Below, one piece after another: positions 18,912 to 27,782 of a stretch of DNA of 64,000 nucleotides (position 1 is its first letter; the number at the start of each line of letters is the position of its first letter). Origin of the DNA: an uncultured Clostridia bacterium (GTDB lineage: Bacteria > Bacillota > Clostridia > TANB77 > CAG-465); NCBI GenBank assembly GCA_934130595.1, contig CAKOYF010000006.1, forward strand, positions 17,540-81,539, given 5' to 3'. The position numbers and the translations under genes are program-made. The notes beneath the pieces are model-generated. The model saw only the letters and a program-made list of their open reading frames with translations, was not told where the DNA came from and ran no database searches.

Positions 18912-21104
18912 ATGAAGATAATAAAAAGAGACGGAAAGATTGTAGATTACGATTCAGAGAAAATAAGAGTAGCAATAGGAAAAGCAAATAATGAAGTAAG
19001 CAGAAAAGAAAAAGCTACTAGTGAAGAAATTGAAGAGATAATAACCTATATAGAGGAATTAAATAAAAAGAGAATGCTAGTTGAAGATATACAAGACATC
19101 ATTGAAGAAAAACTTATGGAATTAGATAAATATCAATTAGCTAAAAAATATATTACATATAGATACACTAGAGAACTAGTTAGAAAAGCAAATACAACTG
19201 ATCAATCTATAAAAGAATTAATTGAAGGAGAAAGTGAGTATTGGAATAATGAAAATTCTAACAAAAATGCTCAAGTTGTAACAACACAAAGAGATTATCT
19301 TGCCGGAATAACTAGTACAGATATAACAAGAAGATTTTTATTACCAGAAGACGTTGTAAAAGCACATGACGAAGGTATAATTCATTTTCATGATGCTGAT
19401 TATTTTGCTCAAAATGCATTAACAAACTGTGAGCTTATAAACTTAGATGATATGCTACAAAATGGTACTATAATGAACGGAGTAATGATAGAAAAACCTC
19501 ATAGATTTATTACAGCATGTACAATAGCAACACAAATTATACTTGCTGTTACATCTTCAACTTATGGTGGAGCAACAGTATCTTTATCTCATTTAGCGCC
19601 TTTTGTAAAGAGCAGCTATGATAAATATTATAATAAATACAAAGCTAGAGGATTAAAAGAAGAAGAATGTAAAAGATTTGCACAAGAAGATACTAAAAAG
19701 GAAATTGCTGATGGTGTTCAAACATTTAATTACCAAGTAAATTCTATGACAAATACTAATGGTCAAGCTCCATTTTTATCTGTTTGTATGTATTTAGGAG
19801 AAACAGATGAATATAAAGATGAACTTGCAATGATTATAGAAGAATTCTTAAAACAAAGAATTATGGGCTTTAAAAATGAAAAAGGTGTATATATAACTCC
19901 TGCATTTCCAAAATTGTTATATGTATTGGAAGAAGACAACATAAGAAGAGATAGTAAATATTGGTATTTGACAGAACTAGCTGCAAAATGTACAGCTAAA
20001 AGAATGGTACCAGATTATATATCTGAAAAGATGATGAAAGAATTAAAGAAAAATGAAAATGGAACAGGAGATTGCTATCCATGTATGGGTTGTAGATCTT
20101 TTCTTACACCAGATAGAATTATGCATCTTGGAAATATATCAAAAGCAAAAGACTATATAGAAAATAAACCTAAGTATTATGGTAGATTCAATCAAGGTGT
20201 TGTAACTATAAACTTAGTAGATGTTGCACTATCTTCAAAAGGCGACATGAATAAATTTTGGAAAATATATGAAGAAAGACTAGAACTTTGCCATAAAGCA
20301 TTAAGATTAAGACATGAAAGACTTTCAAAAGTAAAAAGTGATGTAGCACCAATACTTTGGCAATATGGAGCATTAGCAAGACTTGAAAAAGGTGAATCAA
20401 TTCATGAGTTATTACATCATGGATATTCAACAATTTCTCTTGGATATGCTGGTCTTTATGAGTGTGTTAAATACATGACAGGACACAGCCACACAGACAA
20501 TGGTGAAGGAAAAGAATTTGCTATTGAAGTTATGCAAAAATTAAATGATAAATGTACACAATGGAAAAATGATGAAGATATAGATTATAGTGTATATGGA
20601 ACACCTATTGAATCAACAACATATAAATTTGCAAAATGTTTAAGAGAAAGATTTGGAATAGTTCATGGAATAACAGACAGAGAATATATAACTAATTCAT
20701 ATCATGTTCCTGTTTTTGAAGAAATTGATGCATTCTCTAAATTAAAACTTGAAAGTGAATTTCAAAAACTAAGTCCAGGTGGAGCAATTTCATATATAGA
20801 AACACCAAACTTACAAGACAACATAGAAGTTGTATTACAAGTAATTCAATTTATTTATGACAATATAATGTATGCAGAATTAAATACAAAGTCAGATTAT
20901 TGTCAAAAATGTGGATTTGATGGTGAAATTTTAATAGATGATAATCTAGAATGGTATTGCCCAAATTGTGGTAATAGAGATCATAACACACTAAATGTTG
21001 CTAGAAGAACTTGTGGTTATATAGGAAGTAATTTCTGGAATAAAGGTAGAACACAAGAAATTAAAGAAAGAGTATTACATATAGATAATAAAGATGATGA
21101 ATAG
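18912..21104 (+). CDS. nrdD: Anaerobic ribonucleoside-triphosphate reductase
   Basis: The 730-residue class III reductase makes dNTPs without oxygen using a glycyl radical. An ATP-cone domain occupies the first 90 or so residues, beginning MKIIKRDGKIVDYDSEKI. The catalytic barrel follows, with conserved cysteines including DCYPCMGCRSF. A zinc ribbon near the C-terminus has YCQKCG and WYCPNCG. The radical glycine is Gly702 in RRTCGYIGS. The activase nrdG starts 13 bp downstream. A two-codon ATG AGA TGA overlaps the start at 18907-18915. Confidence 0.98.
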   Translation: MKIIKRDGKIVDYDSEKIRVAIGKANNEVSRKEKATSEEIEEIITYIEELNKKRMLVEDIQDIIEEKLMELDKYQLAKKYITYRYTRELVRKANTTDQSIKELIEGESEYWNNENSNKNAQVVTTQRDYLAGITSTDITRRFLLPEDVVKAHDEGIIHFHDADYFAQNALTNCELINLDDMLQNGTIMNGVMIEKPHRFITACTIATQIILAVTSSTYGGATVSLSHLAPFVKSSYDKYYNKYKARGLKEEECKRFAQEDTKKEIADGVQTFNYQVNSMTNTNGQAPFLSVCMYLGETDEYKDELAMIIEEFLKQRIMGFKNEKGVYITPAFPKLLYVLEEDNIRRDSKYWYLTELAAKCTAKRMVPDYISEKMMKELKKNENGTGDCYPCMGCRSFLTPDRIMHLGNISKAKDYIENKPKYYGRFNQGVVTINLVDVALSSKGDMNKFWKIYEERLELCHKALRLRHERLSKVKSDVAPILWQYGALARLEKGESIHELLHHGYSTISLGYAGLYECVKYMTGHSHTDNGEGKEFAIEVMQKLNDKCTQWKNDEDIDYSVYGTPIESTTYKFAKCLRERFGIVHGITDREYITNSYHVPVFEEIDAFSKLKLESEFQKLSPGGAISYIETPNLQDNIEVVLQVIQFIYDNIMYAELNTKSDYCQKCGFDGEILIDDNLEWYCPNCGNRDHNTLNVARRTCGYIGSNFWNKGRTQEIKERVLHIDNKDDE

Positions 21105-21116
21105 AGGCGAAATTTT

Positions 21117-21608
21117 ATGCGATACAATAAAGTAAGAAAGATGGACATTTCTAATGGACCTGGTGTAAGAGTTTCAATATTTATGCAAGGATGTACTTTT
21201 AAGTGTAAAAATTGTTTTAATCCAGAAACTCATGATTTTAAATGTGGAAAAGAGTTTAGTGAAGACACTATTAATAGGGTATTAGAACTTTGCAATAATG
21301 AAAATGTTGAAGGGCTTTCAATTTTAGGTGGTGAACCTATGCACCCAATAAATATAGAAGGTACAACAAGACTTGCAAAGGCTTTTAAAGAAAAATATCC
21401 AAATAAAAGTATTTGGGCTTGGACTGGTTTTAAATTTGATAGAGATTTAAAAGATAAGGAAGTACTAAATTATATAGATGTATTAGTTGATGGACAATAT
21501 GTAGATGAACTAAGAAATCCTAAATTAAAATGGAAAGGTTCAGAAAATCAAAGAGTAATAGATGTAAAAAAGAGCCTTCAAGAAGGAAAAGTAGTAATTT
21601 TTGAATAA
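21117..21608 (+). CDS. nrdG: Anaerobic ribonucleotide reductase activating protein
   Basis: The 163-residue radical SAM protein has the cluster motif CTFKCKNC (Cx3Cx2C, about residues 26-33) and generates the glycyl radical on NrdD. GGEPMHP later in the protein is the usual SAM-binding GGEP motif. The length is typical of NrdG, the smallest radical SAM enzymes. It is in an operon with nrdD and followed by a strong terminator. Confidence 0.97.
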   Translation: MRYNKVRKMDISNGPGVRVSIFMQGCTFKCKNCFNPETHDFKCGKEFSEDTINRVLELCNNENVEGLSILGGEPMHPINIEGTTRLAKAFKEKYPNKSIWAWTGFKFDRDLKDKEVLNYIDVLVDGQYVDELRNPKLKWKGSENQRVIDVKKSLQEGKVVIFE

Positions 21609-21615
21609 TTTTAGT

Positions 21616-21649
21616 AAAGACATGTTAAAAAATTTAACATGTCTTTTTT
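21616..21649 (+). terminator. Terminator after nrdG
   Basis: A perfect 14-bp stem (AAAGACATGTTAAA and its complement) is followed by TTTTTT. Confidence 0.93.
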
Positions 21650-21749
21650 CGACATCAAAAAAGGGATTAAAAAGATTTACAAATTAAAATAAATAAAATA
21701 TAATGCATACGTCGTCGGCGGTAAAATAAAAAAAGGAGTAAAAGAATAT

Positions 21750-22661
21750 ATGGAAAATAAAAAGGAACTATTGAAAGTAACAAACGACTATGTATTTAAA
21801 AGAATATTTGGTCAAAAAGGAAATGAAGATATAACAAGAGGATTCTTAAGAGCAGTGACTAAAGTAGAATATAATAATATAGATTTAGAGGATACACCAA
21901 TACTAGAAAGAGATTTAATAGAAAACAAGATGGGAATATTAGACGTAAAAGTAGTAGCCAACAAAGAGAATAATATAGATATAGAGATGCAAGTAACAAA
22001 ATCAGAATACATAGCAGAAAGAATATTATGGTATTGGTCAAAATTATATGCAGGATCAATAGAAAAAGGAGAAGGATATAATAGCACTAAAAAGGCAATA
22101 TGTATATTAATAGCAGACTTTAAATTAGAAAAATTAAAAGAGATAGAAAAGTATCATACAAAATGGAATATACGAGAAGAAGAGTATAAAAACATAATCT
22201 TGACAGACAGATTAGAATTGCATATAATAGAGTTAGAAAAGCTGGAAAGAAGAAATAACAAGAGCAAAGAAGAGGAAGAATTACTAAATTGGTGTAAGTT
22301 CATAAAATTTCCAGAGAAAGTAGAGGAATCTATAATAATGAAAAATGAGGAAATAAAGAAAGCCAAAGAGCAATTAAATAAAATAAGTCAAGATAAAAAG
22401 GAAAGAAGACTAGCAGAACTAAGAGAAAAGGCAATAATGGACGAGATGGCAATAAGAGATAGCGGATATAATGAGGGCAGAAAAGAAGGATTGGAAGAGG
22501 GAATACATCGTGGAATTGAACTAGGAAAAGAAGAAGGAGTGAAAAAAGGAAAAAAAGCAGAAAAAAAGAGTATTGCTCAAAATATGCTAGAAATGAAAAT
22601 AGATAAAGAAATTATATCAAAAGTTACAGGATTGACTATTAGTGAGATAGATAATATGTAA
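21750..22661 (+). CDS. Rpn family recombination-promoting nuclease / PD-(D/E)XK transposase-like protein
   Basis: The 303-residue protein matches PF12784-type proteins. It starts VTNDYVFKRIFGQKGN, followed by the nuclease core GILDVKVVANKENNIDIEMQV (residues about 57-77), where Asp and Glu-x-Gln form the PD-(D/E)XK active site. The second half is a charged coiled-coil tail with a GRKEGLEEGIHRGIELGKEEG repeat common in this family. Rpn proteins promote RecA-independent recombination and spread like mobile elements. The site is intact here. The upstream segment at 21703-21725 is unusually GC-rich (CGTCGTCGGCGG) for this genome. Confidence 0.85.
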   Translation: MENKKELLKVTNDYVFKRIFGQKGNEDITRGFLRAVTKVEYNNIDLEDTPILERDLIENKMGILDVKVVANKENNIDIEMQVTKSEYIAERILWYWSKLYAGSIEKGEGYNSTKKAICILIADFKLEKLKEIEKYHTKWNIREEEYKNIILTDRLELHIIELEKLERRNNKSKEEEELLNWCKFIKFPEKVEESIIMKNEEIKKAKEQLNKISQDKKERRLAELREKAIMDEMAIRDSGYNEGRKEGLEEGIHRGIELGKEEGVKKGKKAEKKSIAQNMLEMKIDKEIISKVTGLTISEIDNM

Positions 22662-22671
22662 TAAAAAGAAA

Positions 22672-22953
22672 GTAGAGGAATCTATAATAATGAAAAATGA
22701 GGAAATAAAGAAAGCCAAAGAGCAATTAGATAAAATAAGTCAAGATAAAAAAGAAAGAAGATTAGCAGAACTAAGAGAAAAGGCAATAAAAGACGAGATG
22801 GCAATAAGAGATAGCGGATACAATGAGGGCAGAAAAGAAGGAATAGAAGAAGGAATAAGGAAAACAGCGAAGAATATGCTAGAAATAAAAATAGATAAAG
22901 AAATTATATCAAAAGTTACAGGATTGACTATTAGTGAGATAGATAATATATAA
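22672..22953 (+). pseudogene. Duplicated 3' fragment of the Rpn nuclease gene
   Basis: Just after the Rpn stop the sequence restarts with a near-exact copy of the gene's own 3' part from about 22318, shortened by an internal deletion of the GIELGKEEG region. It can be read as an 87-residue ORF from the ATG at 22690 that holds only the coiled-coil tail and lacks the nuclease core. No ribosome site is seen at that ATG. It is probably a replication or recombination scar, though a tail-only peptide could be made. Confidence 0.75.
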
Positions 22954-22962
22954 ATAAAGCGG

Positions 22963-22992
22963 GGCATTTTAGATTTTCTAAAGTGCCTTTTT
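22963..22992 (+). terminator. Terminator after the Rpn region
   Basis: GGCATTTTAG pairs with CTAAAGTGCC (one G-T pair), followed by TTTTT. Confidence 0.85.
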
Positions 22993-23021
22993 AATATTTT
23001 TATGAAAATAATTAAATACTA

Positions 23022-23051
23022 TTGACAATTGAACATGTATTCAACTATAAT
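23022..23051 (+). promoter_or_regulatory. Promoter of the metal-resistance operon
   Basis: TTGACA at 23022-23027 and TATAAT at 23046-23051 have an 18-bp spacer. The -10 lies inside the operator. Confidence 0.75.
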
Positions 23052-23068
23052 ATAAATATAGTTGAATA
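23038..23068. promoter_or_regulatory. ArsR/CadC-type operator
   Basis: Perfect 12-bp arms TATTCAACTATA and TATAGTTGAATA are separated by 7 bp and cover the -10 hexamer. The TCAA...TTGA pattern in this position is typical of ArsR/SmtB/CadC operators. Confidence 0.8.
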
Positions 23069-23115
23069 ACAATTCAATTGTTCTGGCATATAATGTAAAT
23101 TGTAAGGAGGTTTAT

Positions 23116-23481
23116 ATGGCAAAGAATGAATTTACTTGTGATTGTAATATAATTCATGAAGAAGTTGTAAAAAAAGCACTAAAAGTAATGCCTGAAGATG
23201 ATATTTTTTATAAATTAGCAGATTTTTTTAAAGTTTTAGGTGATACTACTAGAGCAAAAATACTATTTGCATTAGATCAAAATGAAATGTGTGTATGCGA
23301 TATAGCAAATACTTTAAATATGAGTAAATCTTCTATTTCTCATCAGCTAAGTACATTAAGAAGAACAGGAATAGTAAAATGTAGAAAAGAAGGTAAAGAA
23401 GTATACTATATGTTAGATGATGAACACGTTAAACAATCTTTTGAAGTAGGCCTTGAACATATTGAACATAAAAATAAGTAA
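23116..23481 (+). CDS. cadC: ArsR/SmtB-family metal-responsive repressor (CadC-like)
   Basis: The start at 23116 has AAGGAGG upstream and gives 121 residues; an earlier frame at 23062 would run through the operator region. The N-terminal FTCDCNIIH and the DNA-helix segment EMCVCDIANTLNMSKSSISHQL supply the cysteines that form the CadC metal site (Cd, Pb or Zn). The C-terminal DDEHVKQSFEVGLEHIEH could add a second, interface metal site. Metal should release it from the operator overlapping its own promoter, inducing the HMA protein and P-type ATPase downstream. Confidence 0.9.
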   Translation: MAKNEFTCDCNIIHEEVVKKALKVMPEDDIFYKLADFFKVLGDTTRAKILFALDQNEMCVCDIANTLNMSKSSISHQLSTLRRTGIVKCRKEGKEVYYMLDDEHVKQSFEVGLEHIEHKNK

Positions 23482-23497
23482 TATTGGAGGTAAAATT

Positions 23498-23719
23498 ATG
23501 AAGTTAAAATTTAAAATTAAAGGATTAGACTGTGCAAATTGTGCAGCGGAATTAGAAAGAGCAATACAAAAAGTTGATGGTGTAGAAAGTGCAACAATTA
23601 GTTTTATGGCCGAAAGAATGACACTAGAAATTGACGAAGAGAGAAAAGAAGAAGTAATTGAAAAAGTTAATAAAGTTGTAAAAAAAGAAGAACCAGATGT
23701 TACTTTAAAAGAAATATAG
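23498..23719 (+). CDS. Stand-alone heavy-metal-associated (HMA) domain protein
   Basis: From the ATG at 23498 (TGGAGG upstream) this is a 73-residue single HMA domain with the GLDCANCAAELE metal motif (CxxC, residues 12-15). It should bind Zn, Cd or Cu as a ferredoxin-like fold. The domain is usually fused to the N-terminus of the metal ATPase; here it is a separate gene whose stop is 9 bp before the ATPase start, while the ATPase lacks its own HMA domain. It may act as a soluble metal chaperone. Confidence 0.9.
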   Translation: MKLKFKIKGLDCANCAAELERAIQKVDGVESATISFMAERMTLEIDEERKEEVIEKVNKVVKKEEPDVTLKEI

Positions 23720-23728
23720 GTGAAGAAT

Positions 23729-25570
23729 ATGAAAAAAAGAGCAATTAAGATAATAGTAGCGTTCATTCTGTTTGTTGCAGCTATGGTTATTAATGTTAGC
23801 AATGTTTGGATAAATAATATTTTGTATATTATAAGTTACTTAATTGTTGGATACGATATTGTATTAAAGGCTATAAGAAATATATTTAGGGGAAAAGTTT
23901 TTGATGAAAATTTTCTTATGACTGTTGCTACAATAGGAGCTTTTGGAGTAGGTGAGTTTCCAGAAGCAGTTGCAGTTATGTTATTTTATCAAGTAGGAGA
24001 ATTATTCCAAAGCTTTGCTGTAGATAGATCTAGAAAATCAATATCAAGTTTGATGGATATAAGACCAGATTTTGCAAACTTAGTAAAAGAAGATAGCATA
24101 GAAAAAGTAGATCCAGATGAAGTAAGCATTGGAAATATTATATTGATACGTCCTGGAGAAAAAATACCATTAGATGGTGTAGTAGTAGAAGGAAATTCAA
24201 TGATAGACACTAAGGCATTAACTGGAGAATCAGTTCCTAGAGAAGTAAATGTAGGAGATGATATTTTAAGTGGATGTATAAATGTTAATGGTCTTTTAAA
24301 AGTAGAAGTAACAAAAGAGTTTGAAGAGTCAACTGTTAGTAAAATACTAGAGTTAGTAGAAAATGCAAGTAGTAAAAAATCAAAATCAGAGAATTTTATT
24401 ACTAAATTTGCTAAATACTATACTCCAATAGTTGTAATAATAGCAGTAGTACTTGCAGTAATACCACCTATTATTATACCTGGAGCTAGTTTTTCAGACT
24501 GGTTATATAGAGCATTATCATTTTTAGTTGTATCATGTCCATGTGCATTAGTTATATCTATACCACTAAGTTTCTTTGGTGGTATTGGTGGAGCATCTAA
24601 GATTGGAATTCTTATAAAGGGAAGTAACTATCTAGAAGCTTTAGCAAAATCAGAAATAATTGTTTTTGATAAAACAGGAACTTTAACAGAAGGTGTTTTT
24701 GAGGTTCAAAAAATAGAAGCAGTTGGAATAACTGAAGAAAAATTAATTAGATATGCAGCACTTGCTGAAAGCTTTTCTAACCATCCAATAGCACAGTCTG
24801 TAAAGAAAGCTTATGGAAAAGAAATTGATTCTAAATTAGTAACAAGTACAAACGAGTTAACAGGACTTGGTATAGAGTCAATAATTGAAGATAAGGATGT
24901 TATTATCGGAAATGAAAAGTTGATGATAAGTAAAAATATAGATTACAACAAGTGTAAAGATATAGGAACTGTATTGTATGTTGCAATTGATCAAAAATAT
25001 TGTGGATACATACTAATATCAGACAAAATAAAAGAAGATTCTAAAGCAGCTATAAAACAATTAAAAAATAGCAATGTTTCTCAAACAGTTATGCTTACAG
25101 GGGATAAAAAAGATGTAGGTGAGTTTGTAGCAAATGAAATAGGATTAGATAAAGTATATACAGATTTACTTCCTGATGGAAAGGTTGAAAAAGTTGAAGA
25201 GTTAATGAAGCAAAAAAGTGAAAAAGGAAAACTTGTATTTGTAGGAGACGGAATAAATGATGCTCCAGTATTAGCTCTTTCAGATATTGGTATTGCAATG
25301 GGAGGATTAGGATCTGATGCTGCTATAGAGGCTGCTGATGTTGTAATAATGACAGATGAGCCATCTAAGATTTCTAAGGCAATTAGTTTATCTAAGAAAA
25401 CTCTTAGAATAGTAAAAGAGAATATCTTTTTTGCAATATTTGTAAAAATTGCAGTATTAGTATTATGTGCCTTTGGAATATCAACAATGTGGGAAGCCGT
25501 ATTTGCTGATGTAGGTGTTTCAATAATAGCTATATTAAATGCATTAAGAGTTTTAAGAGTAAAAGAATAG
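23729..25570 (+). CDS. cadA: Heavy-metal P1B-type ATPase (CadA/ZntA-like)
   Basis: The ATG at 23729 has AGGTGA upstream and gives 613 residues (a GTG at 23720 is possible). Motifs are in order: TGES in the actuator domain, the transmembrane metal site SCPCAL, the phosphorylation site DKTGTLT, the HP of SNHPIAQS and the hinge GDGINDAP. The CPC motif and the CadC-type repressor point to Cd/Zn/Pb export. No N-terminal HMA domain is present; it is encoded just upstream. Confidence 0.93.
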   Translation: MKKRAIKIIVAFILFVAAMVINVSNVWINNILYIISYLIVGYDIVLKAIRNIFRGKVFDENFLMTVATIGAFGVGEFPEAVAVMLFYQVGELFQSFAVDRSRKSISSLMDIRPDFANLVKEDSIEKVDPDEVSIGNIILIRPGEKIPLDGVVVEGNSMIDTKALTGESVPREVNVGDDILSGCINVNGLLKVEVTKEFEESTVSKILELVENASSKKSKSENFITKFAKYYTPIVVIIAVVLAVIPPIIIPGASFSDWLYRALSFLVVSCPCALVISIPLSFFGGIGGASKIGILIKGSNYLEALAKSEIIVFDKTGTLTEGVFEVQKIEAVGITEEKLIRYAALAESFSNHPIAQSVKKAYGKEIDSKLVTSTNELTGLGIESIIEDKDVIIGNEKLMISKNIDYNKCKDIGTVLYVAIDQKYCGYILISDKIKEDSKAAIKQLKNSNVSQTVMLTGDKKDVGEFVANEIGLDKVYTDLLPDGKVEKVEELMKQKSEKGKLVFVGDGINDAPVLALSDIGIAMGGLGSDAAIEAADVVIMTDEPSKISKAISLSKKTLRIVKENIFFAIFVKIAVLVLCAFGISTMWEAVFADVGVSIIAILNALRVLRVKE

Positions 25571-25600
25571 GGAAAGGAATATATAGTTCCTTTCTTTTTC
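25571..25600 (+). terminator. Terminator of the metal operon
   Basis: GAAAGGAA pairs with TTCCTTTC across a 7-nt loop, followed by T-rich sequence. Confidence 0.8.
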
Positions 25601-25668
25601 TTTTAAATATTTACAATTTGATATATAATATATATAATTTATAGTAGAAATATTAAGGAGAAAAGATT

Positions 25669-26154
25669 ATGATTGTAGAATATGAAGAAAAATATTTAGA
25701 AGATGTAAGAGATTTATTAGTTGAACTTGAAGAATATATATTAACTATAGATAAAGATAATCTTGATCAACTTCATCCTGAATATAGAGAAAAAATGGCA
25801 CTTTTAGATTTAAAAGAAGCACAAGAATATAACGGAAAATGTTTTTTAGCAATTGAAGATGGAAAAGTAATAGGTTTAATAATTGGATGTGTTAAACCTT
25901 ATGATGAATATGATTACTTAGATTATAAATGTCCTAAAAGAGGCAATATTACAGAATTAATAGTATCTAAAAATTCTAGAAGTGGTGGAGTTGGTAAAAA
26001 ATTAATAAACAAAATGGAAGAATATTTTAAGAGTATAGGGTGTCAATATGTTTTAATAGAGGTATTCGGATATAATGACAATGCAATAAATTTTTATCAA
26101 AACAGAGGATATCATACTAGAATGCTTGATATGATTAAAAAAATAGATGAATAA
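25669..26154 (+). CDS. GNAT family N-acetyltransferase
   Basis: The 161-residue protein has the GNAT core: the acetyl-CoA loop NSRSGGVGKKLINKMEEYF (Q/RxxGxG/A variant, about residues 104-122) and the C-terminal GYNDNAINFYQNRGYH segment. It acetylates an unknown amine substrate. AAGGAG precedes the ATG. It is a single gene between the metal operon and a leader-controlled membrane protein. Confidence 0.87.
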   Translation: MIVEYEEKYLEDVRDLLVELEEYILTIDKDNLDQLHPEYREKMALLDLKEAQEYNGKCFLAIEDGKVIGLIIGCVKPYDEYDYLDYKCPKRGNITELIVSKNSRSGGVGKKLINKMEEYFKSIGCQYVLIEVFGYNDNAINFYQNRGYHTRMLDMIKKIDE

Positions 26155-26175
26155 ATATAAATTTAAAGCAAACTA

Positions 26176-26204
26176 TTACAAATATAAAAAGTTTATGATA
26201 TAAT
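26176..26204 (+). promoter_or_regulatory. Promoter of the DUF2798 gene leader
   Basis: TTACAA at 26176-26181 and an extended -10 (TGATATAAT, hexamer 26199-26204) are separated by 17 bp. Confidence 0.65.
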
Positions 26205-26211
26205 ACACAAG

Positions 26212-26299
26212 ACAATATATAGACAGGTATTAATTGGAAACGCACATTACTAAAAGTAATGATAACGAACAACACAAGTGATATGTGTTGTTTTTTTAT
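26212..26299 (+). promoter_or_regulatory. Structured leader with intrinsic terminator (possible riboswitch or attenuator)
   Basis: Between a strong promoter and the coding region the transcript would form a 7-bp hairpin (CATTACT/AGTAATG, 26245-26261) and then a 9-bp hairpin (AACAACACA/TGTGTTGTT, 26268-26292) ending in seven T. A terminator placed before the ATG at 26323 indicates conditional read-through. I do not recognise a known riboswitch class. Confidence 0.5.
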
Positions 26300-26322
26300 T
26301 TTTAGAAGGGAGTTTTTATATT

Positions 26323-26787
26323 ATGCCAAAAACAAAATTTCAAGATTTTATTTATACCATTGTAATGGTTATTATTATGGTATATGCAATGATTTGCTAC
26401 AATGTAGCTGTTAATATGGGAGGGATGTCTAATAAAGTATTTATAGCAGCTTTAGGTGAATTACCAATTATGGGAACTATTGCCTTTTGTTTAGAATTTT
26501 TCTTAATAGGAAAGCTATCTCAAAAAATAGCATTTAAAATGGTAAATCCTAAAGAAGAAAAACCTATATTTATAAACATTGCTATATCATCAGTAATAGT
26601 TAGTTTTATGTGTCCAATAATGAGTTTTATTGGTAGCTTACTTTTTGGATTTAATGGTGCTTCAAATATTATAGCTAATTGGTTACAAACATGTACTTTA
26701 AATTTTCCAATGGCTTTATGTTTTCAAATATTCTATGCAGGTCCATTTGTAAGATTTATATTTAATAAAATATTTAAAAATAATTAA
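26323..26787 (+). CDS. DUF2798-type four-helix membrane protein
   Basis: From the ATG at 26323 (GAAGGGAG upstream) the 154-residue product has four hydrophobic helices in two similar halves and begins MPKTKFQDFIYTIVMVIIMVY. This resembles DUF2798 membrane proteins, whose function is unknown. The longer in-frame start at 26278 would lie inside the leader terminator. Expression probably depends on read-through of that terminator. Confidence 0.65.
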   Translation: MPKTKFQDFIYTIVMVIIMVYAMICYNVAVNMGGMSNKVFIAALGELPIMGTIAFCLEFFLIGKLSQKIAFKMVNPKEEKPIFINIAISSVIVSFMCPIMSFIGSLLFGFNGASNIIANWLQTCTLNFPMALCFQIFYAGPFVRFIFNKIFKNN

Positions 26788-26878
26788 AATATGAATTTAT
26801 TATAGCAAAATATGATATAATTGAATAGAAAAATGAGAATGCTAAGAAAAATAGTGTAAAGAAAGAAGTGGAATAAAA

Positions 26879-27763
26879 ATGGGAAAATCAAAAGTATATT
26901 TTACAAAAGAAATTACACCTGAGAGTGTAATTAAAATGTATGAAACTCTTGGAGTAGATTTACCAGGAAAAGTTGCTGTAAAAATACATTCTGGAGAAAA
27001 AGGTAATCAAAACTATATTAAACCAGAATTTGTAAAAGCAATTGTTGAAAAAGTAAATGGAACTATTGTTGAATGTAATACTGCTTATGGCGGTGCTAGA
27101 AACACAACTGAAAAGCATGAAGAATTAATGAAAGAACATGGATGGACAAAATATTTTAATGTAGATATAATGGATGCAGAAGGAAATGATTTAAAATTAG
27201 ATATTCCAAATGGAAAAGTAATAAAAGAAAACTATGTTGGTAATCATATAAAAAATTATGATTCAATGCTTGTATTATCACATTTTAAAGGACATCCAAT
27301 GGGCGGATATGGCGGAGCATTAAAACAATTATCAATAGGATGTGGTTCTGCAAATGGAAAAGCATGGATACATTCAGCAGGAGTAACAAAAGATCCTGAA
27401 AAACTATGGGATAACTTACCAGAGCAAGATAAATTCCTTGAAGCAATGGCTGATGCTGCTTCATCAGTTCACAATATGTTTAAAGGAAAAATTGTTTATA
27501 TAAACGTTATGTGTAATATGTCAGTAGATTGTGATTGTTGTGCTATTGCAGAAGATCCTTGTATGAAAGATGTAGGTGTTCTTATTAGTACAGATCCAAT
27601 AGCTATAGACCAAGCATGTATAGATATTGTATATAATTCAAAAGATCCAGGAAGAGATCATCTAGTAGAAAGAATTGAAAGACAAAATGGTGTTCATACA
27701 ATTGAAGCTGCAAGTGAACTTGGATTTGGTTCAAGAGAATATGATCTAATAAACATAGATTAA
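26879..27763 (+). CDS. DUF362 domain-containing protein
   Basis: The 294-residue protein is a DUF362 member: it begins KVYFTKEITPESVIKMYE and has KVAVKIHSGEKGNQNYIKP, the FKGHPMGGYGGALKQLSIGCGS centre and a Cys-rich NMSVDCDCCAIAEDPC segment (about residues 215-230) that could bind an Fe-S cluster or metal. The family is suspected to act in redox or lyase chemistry but is poorly defined. A flavodoxin starts 20 bp downstream, so an electron-transfer partnership is plausible. Confidence 0.88.
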   Translation: MGKSKVYFTKEITPESVIKMYETLGVDLPGKVAVKIHSGEKGNQNYIKPEFVKAIVEKVNGTIVECNTAYGGARNTTEKHEELMKEHGWTKYFNVDIMDAEGNDLKLDIPNGKVIKENYVGNHIKNYDSMLVLSHFKGHPMGGYGGALKQLSIGCGSANGKAWIHSAGVTKDPEKLWDNLPEQDKFLEAMADAASSVHNMFKGKIVYINVMCNMSVDCDCCAIAEDPCMKDVGVLISTDPIAIDQACIDIVYNSKDPGRDHLVERIERQNGVHTIEAASELGFGSREYDLINID

Positions 27764-27782
27764 ATTTAGGAGGCAATTAAAA

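Noticed and set aside
22690..22953. Independent 87-residue gene after the Rpn nuclease
   Set aside because: It copies the nuclease tail and has no ribosome site, so a duplicated fragment explains it better.
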